Assembly: GCF_003696215.1 (NCBI RefSeq)
Contig: NZ_RFFG01000030.1
Coordinates: 1 to 64,000, forward strand
From: Actinomadura harenae
Lineage (GTDB): Bacteria; Actinomycetota; Actinomycetes; Streptosporangiales; Streptosporangiaceae
Direction of reading: 5' to 3'
Length of the DNA: 64,000 nt
This document shows positions 8,752-17,836 of the stretch, piece by piece (positions within the stretch are counted from its first letter, which is position 1; each line of letters begins with the position of its first letter). The notes under the pieces are model-generated. The model worked only from the letters and a program-made list of their open reading frames with translations, was not told the origin of the DNA and did no database searches. A program made the translations under genes and the position numbers.

Positions 8752-9845
8752 ATGAGAACGGGCGGAGGCCATGCGGGGGTTGCCATGCCTGACGGAATCG
8801 ATCCGGCGCTCCTGCCGACACTGCGCGCCGCAGCGGTGGCAGGACACACGTTCGACAGGGAGCTACTGAGCGCCGCCTACGGTGCGGGCCGCCCCGACCC
8901 GGCGGGCCTCGTCGCGGCCGGGCTGCTCCAGGAGGACGGCGAGGGAAACTGGCGGCACACCGACGTCGCCTTGCTGGAAGCCGCCTATGAGGACGCCGCG
9001 CCCGGCTGGAAGGCGTCCGCCCACGCTCGGGTGGCGGCGGAGCTGGCGCGGCGCGGCGCACCCGCGACGTGGCAAGCGCACCATGTCGAGCGTTCGGCCG
9101 GAGCGGACCCGGCGGCCGCGGTCCGGGTGTTCACGGCGGCGGCCGACGAGACCGGGCGCGACCGGATGGACGTGATCGCCCACTGGCTCGCCGCGGCCGT
9201 GCGGCTACTCCCCCACGCGGACGTCGGCGAGGCGTTCGCCTGGGATCTCAGGATCCGTCACGCCTGGGCGCTGGGCCTGGTCGGCCGGGCGCCCGAGGCG
9301 CGGGCGCTGTTGCAGGGCCTGCTCACGGAGGTTCCCGCCGGGACCCCGCGACGGATCCAGGTCGCGGCGCTGGCCAGCCAGATGGACTGCCTGATCGGAC
9401 GCTGCCTGGAAGGTCAGGCACTGGCCCGCGGCGAACTGGCCGCCGTGACGTCCGCCTCGGCCGACGCCGAACCCGCCCCTGAACTCACCGTCGGCCTCAC
9501 GGCGACGTCCGGCGCCGGGCCGAGGGAGCCGGTGACCGACGGCGGGCCCGCACTCGTGCTGACCGTGGCCGCCGTGTGCTGCGCGCTGATCGCCGATCGG
9601 TGGACGGACCAGCGGGAGCGGCTGGCGCGTTCGCTGGAGGCCGCGTCCCTGTCCGGCAACACCTACCTCACGACGCTGCGCGCGCTCCGGGTGCTGGCCG
9701 ACCGCGCGGCGGGGAAGGTGACCGCCGACACCTACGACCTGCTCTCACAGGCGGCGTCGACCATCGACGGATGGTCTGACGACGACTTCTTCATCACCCC
9801 CGAGACCGCACTGTTCGTCGGTTGGGCGGAACGCAGGCTGCACAG
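8752..9845 (+). pseudogene. LAL-like regulator, 3' end lost
   Basis: From ATG 8752 the frame reads a helical, Ala-rich protein (LPTLRAAAVAGHTFDRELLS, then HARVAAELARRGAPATWQAHHVERSAGADPAA ...) that matches the post-ATPase and TPR region of LAL regulators. Coherent sequence ends at ETALFVGWAERRL near 9840; beyond this the frame runs antisense through a recombinase gene. The C-terminal half, including the LuxR DNA-binding domain, is therefore missing. About 363 residues remain. It is divergent from a similar LAL-like gene, so the pair may have been a paralogous regulatory locus before the rearrangement. Confidence 0.75.
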
Positions 9846-9849
9846 GAAG

Positions 9850-11841
9850 CAGCGCGGCGCCGATGTGGATCGGGAGTCCGTTGTTGACCAGCTCGGTCGC
9901 GAACAGCCGACGGAAGTCGTGCGGGGCGAACCGGATGCCCTGGAACTCGGGGCGCGTCGCGGCGAGCTCCTGGCAGGGGCGGCGGATCACGCGCCAGACG
10001 GTGGTGGCGGAGATGGCGCGTGGCGCTCCGCTGTGAACGGTCTGGAACAGGTAGGGCAGGTCCTCGCTCCAGACCTTCTCGTGCAGGTCGTAGCGGGAGC
10101 AGACCGGGACGGTTCCGTGTTCGTCCCGGTGCCGGCGGATGACCTGGGCGATGACGTGGAACAGCTCGGCGCTCATCGGGATGACCCGCTCGCGGTCGCT
10201 CTTGGAGGGACTGACCACCAGCAACGCGACGACCTCGCCGCCTACCCGCCGGTATTGGCGGATGCTGAGGTGGCTCAGCTCGGTGAGTTCCTCGGCGCGC
10301 AGCCCGGCCAGGCGGAGCGTCTCGATGACGGCCCATTCCCAGAACGCCAGGTTCTCCTCGAAGGTGACCCTCACCAGGTCCCCGGTATCCAGGTTGATCG
10401 CGTGGATCGGGGGCCGGTTGTGCCGCTGGTCCTTGGTGGAAGCGCGTCTCCAGCGGACTCCGTCAACGGTGAACTCCTGGCCGAGCTCGACATCCTTGGC
10501 CGCGTCCAGAAGCCCGCGCAGCCGCTGCCACTTGTCGGTGACGTGCTGAGCCAGGATCGGCAGCAGGGGCTGCCGGTCCCTGGTTCGCCGGGCCATCCGC
10601 TCGTTGATCTGGCGGCGTCGCTTCTGCGCCCAGCGCAGGTCGGCGTTGCGGACCGGGCAGGGCGCGACCCAGTGCGCCCACCGCTCCGGCTCGGCCACCG
10701 CCCAGGTGTGCAGGTCCAGGTAGAGCGCCCGGACCGCCATCAGCGGCCCGTCCAGGTCCAGCCGCGGTTTGCCGTTCGGCAGGACCGAGACCTGTTCCTT
10801 CCAGCGGGCGACGACATCGTCGCTGAGCCTCAGATCGGCCTGATCAGGGTTGATCTCCTCGATCGTCTTCCAGAACACCCGGCCCAACAGCCTGACCAGT
10901 TGCTGGGTGGTGGCGTAGTCGAGTTCGGCGGCCCGCCTGGTGATGTAGTCGGCCAGGAGGTTCCGGACCTGTTGGTTCTGCAGGTGGTAGCGGTCGAGGA
11001 GTTCCTCGACCGGGCGCTGGCCTCGGGTCACCGCAGCGCGCAGGGTCCGGGGTGCGGAGGCCGGGAACTGGCCCATATCGTGCAGGACGGTCCAGGCCAG
11101 CGTGCCGGCAAAGGTCCCCGAGCTCTTCCCCTCCCCGGCCAGGCCCCGGTCGCGGCATTCGGCCGCGTAGTGCATGAACGCTTCGGGGGTCAGGTCCTCG
11201 AAGTTGATCCCAAGAACCGTCAACGCGCAGCACGCGTCGAAGACCGCCCTCGCCGTGCGGGCGAGGCTGACCGGGAGCCGGTCGGCGCGCTCGCAGAACT
11301 CCTCCAGCCGCGGGTCCTGGGCGATCTGCCGGAACCACGAGGCGTAGGTGGAGAACTTGTGGCAGCGGAACCCGATCAGGCTGGGCTGGATCAGCCGCAT
11401 CGCGAACGCGCGGCCGATGCCCCCGTTCAGGCTGTAATGAAGCCGCTGGTCGCCCGCGGCCAGGGTCGTGACCGGGATTCCGTCGTCGTGGCCCGAGGCT
11501 TGCCAGCGTTCCTGCCAGGTTCCGCCGGGGTGCTCGGCAAGCGCGTGGAGGAGATCGAGGATCGCCGCGCGTGTCGGCTGGACGTTGGTCCGAGCGGGCG
11601 CGAAGCGCTCCAGAGCGACCGCGCTGACCTCCAGGGGCGTGGCCTTGGCCAAGTCACCAGCAGAACGCAAGGGATTCCTCGGCGGCCCCGGCAGCGCGGG
11701 CAGCACGCTCGTGGGTTCGAAGTTGCCCTGTCTGCCGGCGTCGTGTCGCCGAACTCGGTTAGTGGTCGGGCCCTGCACTCGGTAGCTGTTGCCGATCTTG
11801 TTACCAGGCACCGAACACCGCCTGAACGTCGTCGGCCGCAT
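9850..11841 (-). pseudogene. second tyrosine recombinase (TnpB-like), C-terminus lost
   Basis: The real part is about 660 residues, from MRPTTFRRCSVPG to HIGAALL. It has a long N-terminal region and a catalytic domain with the first Arg (LRLAGLRAEELTELSHLS) and the HxxR box in FAPHDFRRLFATELVNNG. After GAALL, relatives continue with GH and then the catalytic Tyr; here the frame instead runs antisense into the LAL-like gene to a stop at 9745. The second His and the nucleophile Tyr are therefore missing and the enzyme should be inactive. The start overlaps the end of the upstream recombinase gene by 41 bp, suggesting translational coupling. Confidence 0.8.
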
Positions 11842-12976
11842 ACTCCTGCGGCCAGGACGCCGTGGGCGCCGGCCGCTGGTAGTGCTCGGCGAGTTTGTCG
11901 ATCAGATCGTCCAACCCGACCGTCGTGTAGAGGGCGGTGGTGCTGAGATGCGCATGCCGCAGGATCGACTGAACCTCCACCAGCGTCAGCCCCGGATCCC
12001 GGGCAAGCCTGGTCGCAGCGGTATGCCGCAGATCGTGCAGAGTCCAGTTCGCACCCAGCAGCTCGGTCGCGCGTTGCAGGATCCGGCGGGCCGCCCAGTA
12101 GGTCAGCGGCCGGGGATCGCCCCGGCGGGTGCGCCAGACCGGGGTGCCTGCCGGAGGAAGTCCCACCTCATCCAGGTAGGCGGCCAGGTAGGCCAGCGCC
12201 TCGGGCGAGAACGGAACCGGCTGCCGGGCCCGGCTCCCCTTGGAGATCACCCACCCCTGGCCCTTGCGCCAGTCGATGTCCTCCAGGCCCAGGCCCAGCA
12301 GCTCCGAAGCGCGGGCGGCGGACGAGACGTAGCAGGCCAGCAGGGCGCGGTCGCGGGTGCAGCGCATCTGGCCGAACAACTCGGCCCACTGCGCGTCGGG
12401 GATCGCCCGGGGTTGCCGAGCCGGGATCTTCGGCCGCAGCCGCGCCCGCCGGTGCGGCCGGTAAGCCTCGATCGGCGAGCGATGCGCAAGAGCGTTCCGG
12501 CGGGCCTTGCTCTCGGGCACCGGGTTGACCAGGGGCCCGGCCCCACCGTGCTGGTGGAAGGCATAGAAGCCGTGGACCACCGACAGGTTGTGCGCGATCG
12601 TGCGCGGCGCATAGCCCGCCGCCAGCAGCGGCTTGCCCGTCGTCGGGTTGACCGTCCCGGCAGGCAGCGCGTCAGCCCGGGACCGGCGCCGCTGGGGGTT
12701 GCGTGCCGTCCGCAGCCAGCCGACCAACGCCACCGTCTCCGCCTCGGTCGCCTGCTCCCAGCCGACGTCCAACGCCCACAACAGCCGGAACCAGCGCAGC
12801 AGATCGTGCCCGTAACTCCGGCACGTCAACGGACTCGCGTCCCCGATCAGCAGATCCCGCAAGTACCGGCTGACCGGCTCGACCTCACGCCCCGCAGCAT
12901 CCACCACGACGAAAGGAACCGGCCCCTGCCCAACCACCACCGCACCAACCCGAGGCAGATCACTCCTGCCGCCCAT
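11801..12976 (-). CDS. first tyrosine recombinase (TnpA-like integrase)
   Basis: About 391 residues with the chosen ATG (MGGRSDLPRV); the frame is open up to a GTG at 13057, so the start is uncertain. An N-terminal SAM-like core-binding domain (SRYLRDLLIGDASPLTCRSYGHDLL) is followed by a complete catalytic domain: Arg in SSAARASELLGLGL, HxxR in LHDLRHTAATRLA, His in ILRHAHLSTT and nucleophile Tyr in TALYTTVGL. All catalytic residues are present, unlike in its partner. It cuts and rejoins DNA through a 3'-phosphotyrosine. In Tn554 relatives TnpA and TnpB are both needed for transposition, so alone it may be non-functional. Confidence 0.85.
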   Translation of the reverse strand: MGGRSDLPRVGAVVVGQGPVPFVVVDAAGREVEPVSRYLRDLLIGDASPLTCRSYGHDLLRWFRLLWALDVGWEQATEAETVALVGWLRTARNPQRRRSRADALPAGTVNPTTGKPLLAAGYAPRTIAHNLSVVHGFYAFHQHGGAGPLVNPVPESKARRNALAHRSPIEAYRPHRRARLRPKIPARQPRAIPDAQWAELFGQMRCTRDRALLACYVSSAARASELLGLGLEDIDWRKGQGWVISKGSRARQPVPFSPEALAYLAAYLDEVGLPPAGTPVWRTRRGDPRPLTYWAARRILQRATELLGANWTLHDLRHTAATRLARDPGLTLVEVQSILRHAHLSTTALYTTVGLDDLIDKLAEHYQRPAPTASWPQEYAADDVQAVFGAW

Positions 12977-13078
12977 GAGGTCCCGGTGCGCGCCACCAAC
13001 CCGATCGTCCTCAAGCACAAGACCCGATGGTCCACCTACCTCCGCACCATGCACCACCGAGTCATCAAGTTGGTGCAG

Positions 13079-14851
13079 TCAACGGACCAGGCGATGCACC
13101 TCGGCGGCGCCCGCCTCGATCCGGATCAGCGAGTAGCGGTGCAGGTGCTGGACGGCAAGGTCGTAGGCAACAGCGTCCTGGGCCACCGGTGTGAGATGGC
13201 CGGGCAGGTCCGGGACGCCCTCGCCCGCCAGGTCGCGCGACAGCCCTTCGGGCGCGAGCATCGCCCACAACCGCATGAGGTCGAGGGTGAGAGGGTCGCG
13301 TTCGGCAGCGCGGCGCAGCGTCAGGTTCCAGGTCATCGCGACCGGCTGGACGCTGTCGGACGGCTGGAAGCGGGTGAGAACGTCCTCCAACGAGTCCTCC
13401 AGGAGCCGCCCGTAGACGGCGAGGCTGGTCGCGGCCTGCCGAACGTAGGCGACCGCGTGGGTCAGCGCGAGCGGGAGCCGACCGAGCAGGCGGGCGACCG
13501 TCCGGGCCGCCTCCGGATCGTCGTCACCGGTGCCGTCGCACAGGAGCCGAACGGCGTGGTCGCCGCTCAGCGGCGGGACGCGCAGCACCGCACGCCCGGG
13601 CACCAGTCCGGACCAGTCCGCCAGCCGGGAGGTGATCAACACGTGGCCGCCGTCCCCGCTCGGCCAATGCCGGCGGAGGTCCTCGACCGAGTCGGCGTTG
13701 TCGAAGATCAGCAGCCACGGGCCCCGCTCGCGCAGGGCGCGCCGGAGTTCGGCGATGAGCAGGTCGGCGTCCGCCAGTTCGGGCACGCCGAGCTTGAGGG
13801 CGAGCCGCGCCAGCCCGGCACGCAGGGAGGTGGGCCGGTCGGCGGTGATCCACCAGATGATGTCGTAGTGCCGCCGGTAACGGTGGGCGTGGTTGACGGC
13901 GAGGCTCGACTTGCCGACACCGCCCATCCCGACGACGGCGACGGCGCTCACGTCGTGGTCCTCGTCCCCGGGGTGCAGGAACTGGGCGCGCAGGGCGCGC
14001 ACCAGCGCATCACGGCCGACGAAGGTCGGGGCGGGCGGCCCGAGGTTGGTGATCGCCGGGCCGCCATACGGGAACGGCGTGCCACCGGCGGACGGCAAGG
14101 CGGATGTTTCCGGCAGGTCCTTCTCGGCGAGGACGCCACGGGCGACGAGTTCGTGGAACAGCAACGTTCTCGCGCTGACCTCGTCGAGGTGGCCGATGTC
14201 GACGATGTCGGCGCCGCCCAGCTCCGGTGGTGTGGCGCAATCCTCGATGCGCACGACGATGAGCAGCTCAGCATCCGGTCCGTAGTGGTCGAGCATGGGC
14301 GAACCCAGCGTCTCCCACGTCGTCGACAACACGCACACCGACCATGTCGGCGAGCCGTTCGGGGCGGGCGCGGGCGGGTCAAGGGCGCGGTAGGACTCCA
14401 CCCGCGTGCGGGCCGCCATCGCCAGGCAGGCGGCGATCCATTCGCCGTAAGTCGCGTCGGCCGGTTGGCAGAACACCGACAGCGAACGCACCGGGGCCGC
14501 GGGCTCCTGCTGGGACCGGCGGAGCCCGCGCAACCTGAGCCCCAGGTAAGTGGTGCCGGCGGTGAGGGTCGCGCTGAACACGGCAAGCGCCCATCCGGGC
14601 GGCCCGTCCACTCCCCCTGCCACGATTCCGGCGAAGGCGCCGACGCCGACGGTTCCTCCCCCGATCCAGGGGATCCGATGGGCTTCGCCTATTCGGCGGA
14701 GCCGGTTGCTGAGCCCGGTGCCAAGGGCAGGGGGCGGGAGCGGCGGAGCGGGGTCGGGTGGCTCGATGATGTCTCCGCGCAACGTCGTCTCCACCGGGGG
14801 CGGACAGGAACCGATGTTCCGATGATGGGACGCGATCCGCGCGTGGTCCAC
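13079..14851 (-). pseudogene. TIR-like / NB-ARC (STAND) protein, C-terminal repeats lost
   Basis: Readable order over 590 residues: a short N-terminus; two hydrophobic helices (about 65-83 and 87-106); a TIR-like segment beginning VRSLSVFCQPADATYGEWI; then an NB-ARC NTPase with Walker A VVGMGGVGKSSLA, Walker B WLLIFDNAD and the GLPL-type box LLGRLPLALTHA; then winged-helix sequence. It stops at EVHRLVR followed at once by TGA. Relatives continue from VHRLV into long TPR sensor repeats, so the sensor is missing and the stop comes from the mobile element. STAND proteins act as nucleotide-dependent signalling or immune switches. Start: GTG 14851, or GTG near 14794. A shortened protein could still be made. 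Confidence 0.72.
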
Positions 14852-14908
14852 CCGCGGTCGCGACTATCGTGGCGGTCCGAACAATCGGCGGGCGGGCCGG
14901 AGGCGGAT

Positions 14909-15925
14909 GTGACGAGCCCCGATGGGCTGGACGCGGCGCTTCGCGCCCAGATCGCGCAGGTGGACCGGCGGATCGTCCTCAGCGGCGGCCTGGACGCGCA
15001 CGACCGCGACCAGATCCGGCTCGCCGCCGCGCTGGCCGGATCCCTCCGCCGCTCTCTGGGGCTCGGGCGCTTCGGAGGTGTCCTGACGGGCAATGCGGCG
15101 CGTCCGCAACTGGTGCTGGGCTTCTCGTGCGCTGAGCGGGGCGAGGTGGTCCTGAAGGTCTACGGGAAGCAGCGCGCGGGCGAAGCGCAGGCGCTACGGC
15201 TGTGGGCGCGGCACGGCGTGCCCGTGGTGCCGGTGCTGGACGGCGGTGACGAGCCGCAGACCTGGTTGCTCATGGCCAGGGTCGAGGGCACCCTCCCCAG
15301 TCGCGACGATCTGGCCGACGATGCCGCGCTGGCCGCGCTGACCCGAGGACTCGCAGCCATCATGGCCGCCGGCCACGCCGTGGCCGAGGCGCAGATCGTG
15401 ACCGGCGCAGGCAGGACCGGCATCGGTGCCGCCGGGAACGGATTGCCCGGCGGCCGTCCGCTCGGCCCGACCATGACGGGGTATCTGGAGGCGGCGGTCG
15501 CCGCGCTTACCGCACGCGGTTACGAGCCGCCGGGCCGATGGCGGGAAGCCGCCTCCTTGTACGAGGCCGGGCCGGCGACGTTGCTGCACGGTGATCTGGG
15601 ATTGGGCAACGTCATCCGTGACCGGGACGGCGTCCTGCGGCTCCTGGACCCCAGCGCCTACGTCGGGTACGCCGGGTTCGACGCGGCCCGGTGGTGCGCG
15701 CGGGTCGCCGGTCCGGACCGCGTCGAGACGGCGCTGGCGGCCTGGCTCGAGGCCGAGCCGGCCGTCAACACCTCGCACACGCGGGCACTACTCGGGTTGG
15801 AGCTGCTGCTACAAGGAGGGGTTCGCGAAGCGGTAAAACGCCAGCGCGGGCAACACGGATCCGACCGGGACCTCCTCACCTGCACGTTCCTCGACCGCGC
15901 TCGCCACTATCTGGCCGACTCCTGA
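14909..15925 (+). CDS. phosphotransferase (APH-fold kinase)
   Basis: A 338-residue kinase-like protein. The catalytic loop is LLHGDLGLGNVI (HGDxxxxN) and the metal-binding Asp follows in VLRLLDPSAY; VVLKVYGKQRAGE holds the likely ATP-site Lys. This is the fold of aminoglycoside, choline and fructosamine kinases. The active site suggests a real kinase, but the substrate cannot be told. The GTG start is chosen because GGAGG lies 6 bp upstream; an in-frame ATG at 14825 is a weaker option. It is divergent from the NB-ARC gene with only 57 bp between, so the two may share regulation. Confidence 0.78.
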   Translation: MTSPDGLDAALRAQIAQVDRRIVLSGGLDAHDRDQIRLAAALAGSLRRSLGLGRFGGVLTGNAARPQLVLGFSCAERGEVVLKVYGKQRAGEAQALRLWARHGVPVVPVLDGGDEPQTWLLMARVEGTLPSRDDLADDAALAALTRGLAAIMAAGHAVAEAQIVTGAGRTGIGAAGNGLPGGRPLGPTMTGYLEAAVAALTARGYEPPGRWREAASLYEAGPATLLHGDLGLGNVIRDRDGVLRLLDPSAYVGYAGFDAARWCARVAGPDRVETALAAWLEAEPAVNTSHTRALLGLELLLQGGVREAVKRQRGQHGSDRDLLTCTFLDRARHYLADS

Positions 15926-15963
15926 CTCACCCTGGGGGGAGATGCTCATCTGCATCATCACCA

Positions 15964-16995
15964 TCAGCCGTGGAAGTGGATGATCGACTTGATGGCTTCC
16001 GGGGAGGGGCTGAGGGCGGTGGGCCAGGCCTCGACAGGTACGGACTGGGTGAGCAGGCCTTCCAGCCAGGTGTGGTCGGCTGCGCGCAGGAGGGTGTGGG
16101 CGGTCCGGAAGTGGCCGCGGCTGGCGTTGACGGTGCCGATCAGGGCCTTGTTCCAGGCCAGGAGTTCCTGACTCAACGCGCCCGCGTTCAGGGCGGCGGA
16201 TGAGCGCGGGTCGCCGCCGCCGACCAGGCAGGCGGCGCCGGCGGGGGCGGTGAGGCCGATGGCCTCCTCGAGCAGGGTGCCGGTGCACTCCAGGACGCGG
16301 TCGAAACCGCCCGTCAGGTCCTGCGTCCGGGTGCGGTAGGCGGCACCGAGGGCCTTGGTCTGTCGCGGTTTGGGGCCGGATTCGACTCGATCCACCACAT
16401 GCACCTCCAGGCCGCGCTGGACTCCCAGCAGTGCGCACAGCAGGCCGATCGGTCCCGCGCCCAGCACCAGCACCCGCTCGGCGGGCCGCCCGGCCGCGTG
16501 GTCGGCCTGTTCCCACGCCTTGACGGCGACGCTGGCGGGCTCGACCAGGACCGCGGCCCGCCCCAGGTCGGCGGCCACGCGCACCGCGTACTCGGGTGCG
16601 AGGGTGAAGCGCTCGGCTCCGAAGCCGTCCAGGCCCTTGATGCCGCGCTCGGTGTACCGCCCGTTCTCGCACAGGTCGGGCCGCTGGGTGGCGCAGAAGC
16701 GGCAGGGCACCGGGTCGGGCCGCCGCACGATGCCGACGACCAGGTCGCCGGGCGTGAACCCTGATCCCGCCGGCGCCTCCAGCACGCGTCCCAGCGACTC
16801 GTGCCCCAGCACGGCCCAGTCTCGGCCGGGTGGCGCGGCCGGCAGTCCGTGCTCGGCGATCTCGCGGTCGGTTCCGCAGACGCCCAGGACGAGACTCTCC
16901 ACCAGGAGGTCGCCGCCGTCGGCCGAGGGTTCGGGCACGTCGGCGAGCTCGGGGCCGCGGCCCGCCCCGGCGGTGTACACCCTCAGCGCGCGCAC
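15964..16995 (-). CDS. glucose 1-dehydrogenase-like zinc MDR dehydrogenase
   Basis: A 343-residue medium-chain dehydrogenase. Catalytic zinc ligands are in LGVCGTDREI and VLGHES. The structural zinc loop is partly kept (CRFCATQRPDLCENGRY). NGRYTERGIKGLDGFGAERF is characteristic of the glucose 1-dehydrogenase (Glu_dehyd_C) group. The Rossmann motif is VLVLGAGPIGLL. The expected reaction is NAD(P)-dependent oxidation of an aldose such as glucose to its lactone. The GTG start at 16995 has GGGAGG upstream and begins RALRVYTAG; in-frame extension upstream lacks similarity. It is divergent from a membrane protein gene. Confidence 0.82.
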   Translation of the reverse strand: MRALRVYTAGAGRGPELADVPEPSADGGDLLVESLVLGVCGTDREIAEHGLPAAPPGRDWAVLGHESLGRVLEAPAGSGFTPGDLVVGIVRRPDPVPCRFCATQRPDLCENGRYTERGIKGLDGFGAERFTLAPEYAVRVAADLGRAAVLVEPASVAVKAWEQADHAAGRPAERVLVLGAGPIGLLCALLGVQRGLEVHVVDRVESGPKPRQTKALGAAYRTRTQDLTGGFDRVLECTGTLLEEAIGLTAPAGAACLVGGGDPRSSAALNAGALSQELLAWNKALIGTVNASRGHFRTAHTLLRAADHTWLEGLLTQSVPVEAWPTALSPSPEAIKSIIHFHG

Positions 16996-17101
16996 ATGCC
17001 CTCCCTTGCCCCGGTCGTGGTTATCCGGTACGAACAAATGCAGGCGAGAACATGCTGTCACGCTTTTCTCAAGCCTCAGGGTGCAGACAGGCGGTCGGTC
17101 G

Positions 17102-17737
17102 ATGTGCGACGACGAGGCGATCAAGCTGGGCGAGTTCCAGGCACTGCGCCAGGAGATCACCAACCGGCTCACGATCTCGTACACGATCCTGGCGCTCGGG
17201 CTGGCGGCGTTCGGCACGGGATTCTCGGTGGCGAACCGGTCGTCGCACGTGTTGGCCGCGCTCTCCGGGATCTCGGCGCTGCTGTGGCTGTACTGGATCG
17301 ACAATTCCCTGTCGATCCACCGGATCGCGGCCTACATCGCCGTGGTGCTGGCCCCGTCCCTGGGCACCCGGGATGCCGACGCCCTGAGCTGGGAGATGTT
17401 CTTCCGCAACGTCTGCGTCGGCGGCGATCGCGCCGACCTGGTGTTGTTCAAGAACTCCCAGGCGAACCGGACGGGGCGCATTCGACCAGCGCAATCGGCG
17501 GATTGGTACGCCACCATTCTCTTCGGCGGGGCCCCGCCGGTCCTGCTCTCCTTGTACGTCGGGGCGAACGCCCACCACGGCAGCCCTCCTGGATTGACCG
17601 TGTGGGCGGCGGCGGTGGTATGCGCGGCGATCTGGGCCTACGCCGTCAGAGCGTTCGTCCGCCTCGTCCAGGAGCGGACGGTGTTCCGGCTCGCGATCCT
17701 TTCCTCACGACCGCCCTCCGCACATCCGGCCCACTGA
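17102..17737 (+). CDS. membrane protein of unknown function
   Basis: A 211-residue protein: a short acidic N-terminus (MCDDEAIKLGEFQALRQEI), then four probable TM helices (about residues 22-41, 45-62, 138-157, 165-187). Between helices 2 and 3 lies a soluble stretch with SIHRIAAYIAVVLAP and WEMFFRN. No catalytic motif was recognised. The ribosome binding site is weak. It converges on the lasso exporter gene, with a possible terminator between. Confidence 0.6.
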   Translation: MCDDEAIKLGEFQALRQEITNRLTISYTILALGLAAFGTGFSVANRSSHVLAALSGISALLWLYWIDNSLSIHRIAAYIAVVLAPSLGTRDADALSWEMFFRNVCVGGDRADLVLFKNSQANRTGRIRPAQSADWYATILFGGAPPVLLSLYVGANAHHGSPPGLTVWAAAVVCAAIWAYAVRAFVRLVQERTVFRLAILSSRPPSAHPAH

Positions 17738-17790
17738 CCCAGGCGCCCTGTGGTCGTCGGCGGCCTCGCGCACGCGTCCGCGGCGGCTTC

Positions 17791-17806
17791 CGCCTTCGGG
17801 AAGGCG
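17791..17806. terminator. small hairpin between convergent genes
   Basis: CGCCTT (17791-17796) and AAGGCG (17801-17806) form a 6-bp stem with a 4-base loop in the 99-bp gap between the membrane protein stop and the lasso exporter stop. The stem is short, so terminator function is only plausible. Confidence 0.35.
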
Positions 17807-17836
17807 ATCGCCCGACCACACCCCACGCCGCGCTGT

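Larger units (their letters stand above)
9845..13080 (-). mobile_element. Tn554-like tandem tyrosine recombinase element, truncated
   Basis: Two different tyrosine recombinase genes lie head-to-tail and overlap (stop of the first at 11801, start of the second at 11841), as in Tn554-type tnpA-tnpB. The third gene expected after tnpB is absent, because tnpB itself is cut near 9850. Both outer flanks are truncated genes: the LAL-like gene loses its 3' half at the left edge, and the NB-ARC gene its 3' part at the right edge. Short inverted hexamers, CTGCAC (9838-9843) and GTGCAG (13073-13078), sit at the two junctions but may be coincidental. The element now looks like a scar. Confidence 0.7.

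Noticed and set aside
9745..9849. TnpB extended to the stop at 9745
   Set aside because: The last 35 or so residues read antisense through the LAL-like gene and lack the expected GH...Y end of a tyrosine recombinase.
8704..11946. The + strand frame as one 1080-residue regulator
   Set aside because: Similarity to LAL proteins ends near 9840. The rest lies antisense to a recombinase gene with HxxR and other motifs, so the long frame is a read-through artefact.
9845..13080. RIT (recombinase-in-trio) element
   Set aside because: Only two recombinase genes are present, and their sizes and overlap fit Tn554 tnpA-tnpB better; a third could have been lost, but nothing shows it.
11789..15925. A 1378-residue + strand protein ending in a kinase domain
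   Set aside because: Only the last third (from about 14909) is coherent and has its own GGAGG/GTG start; the rest is antisense to integrase and NB-ARC genes.
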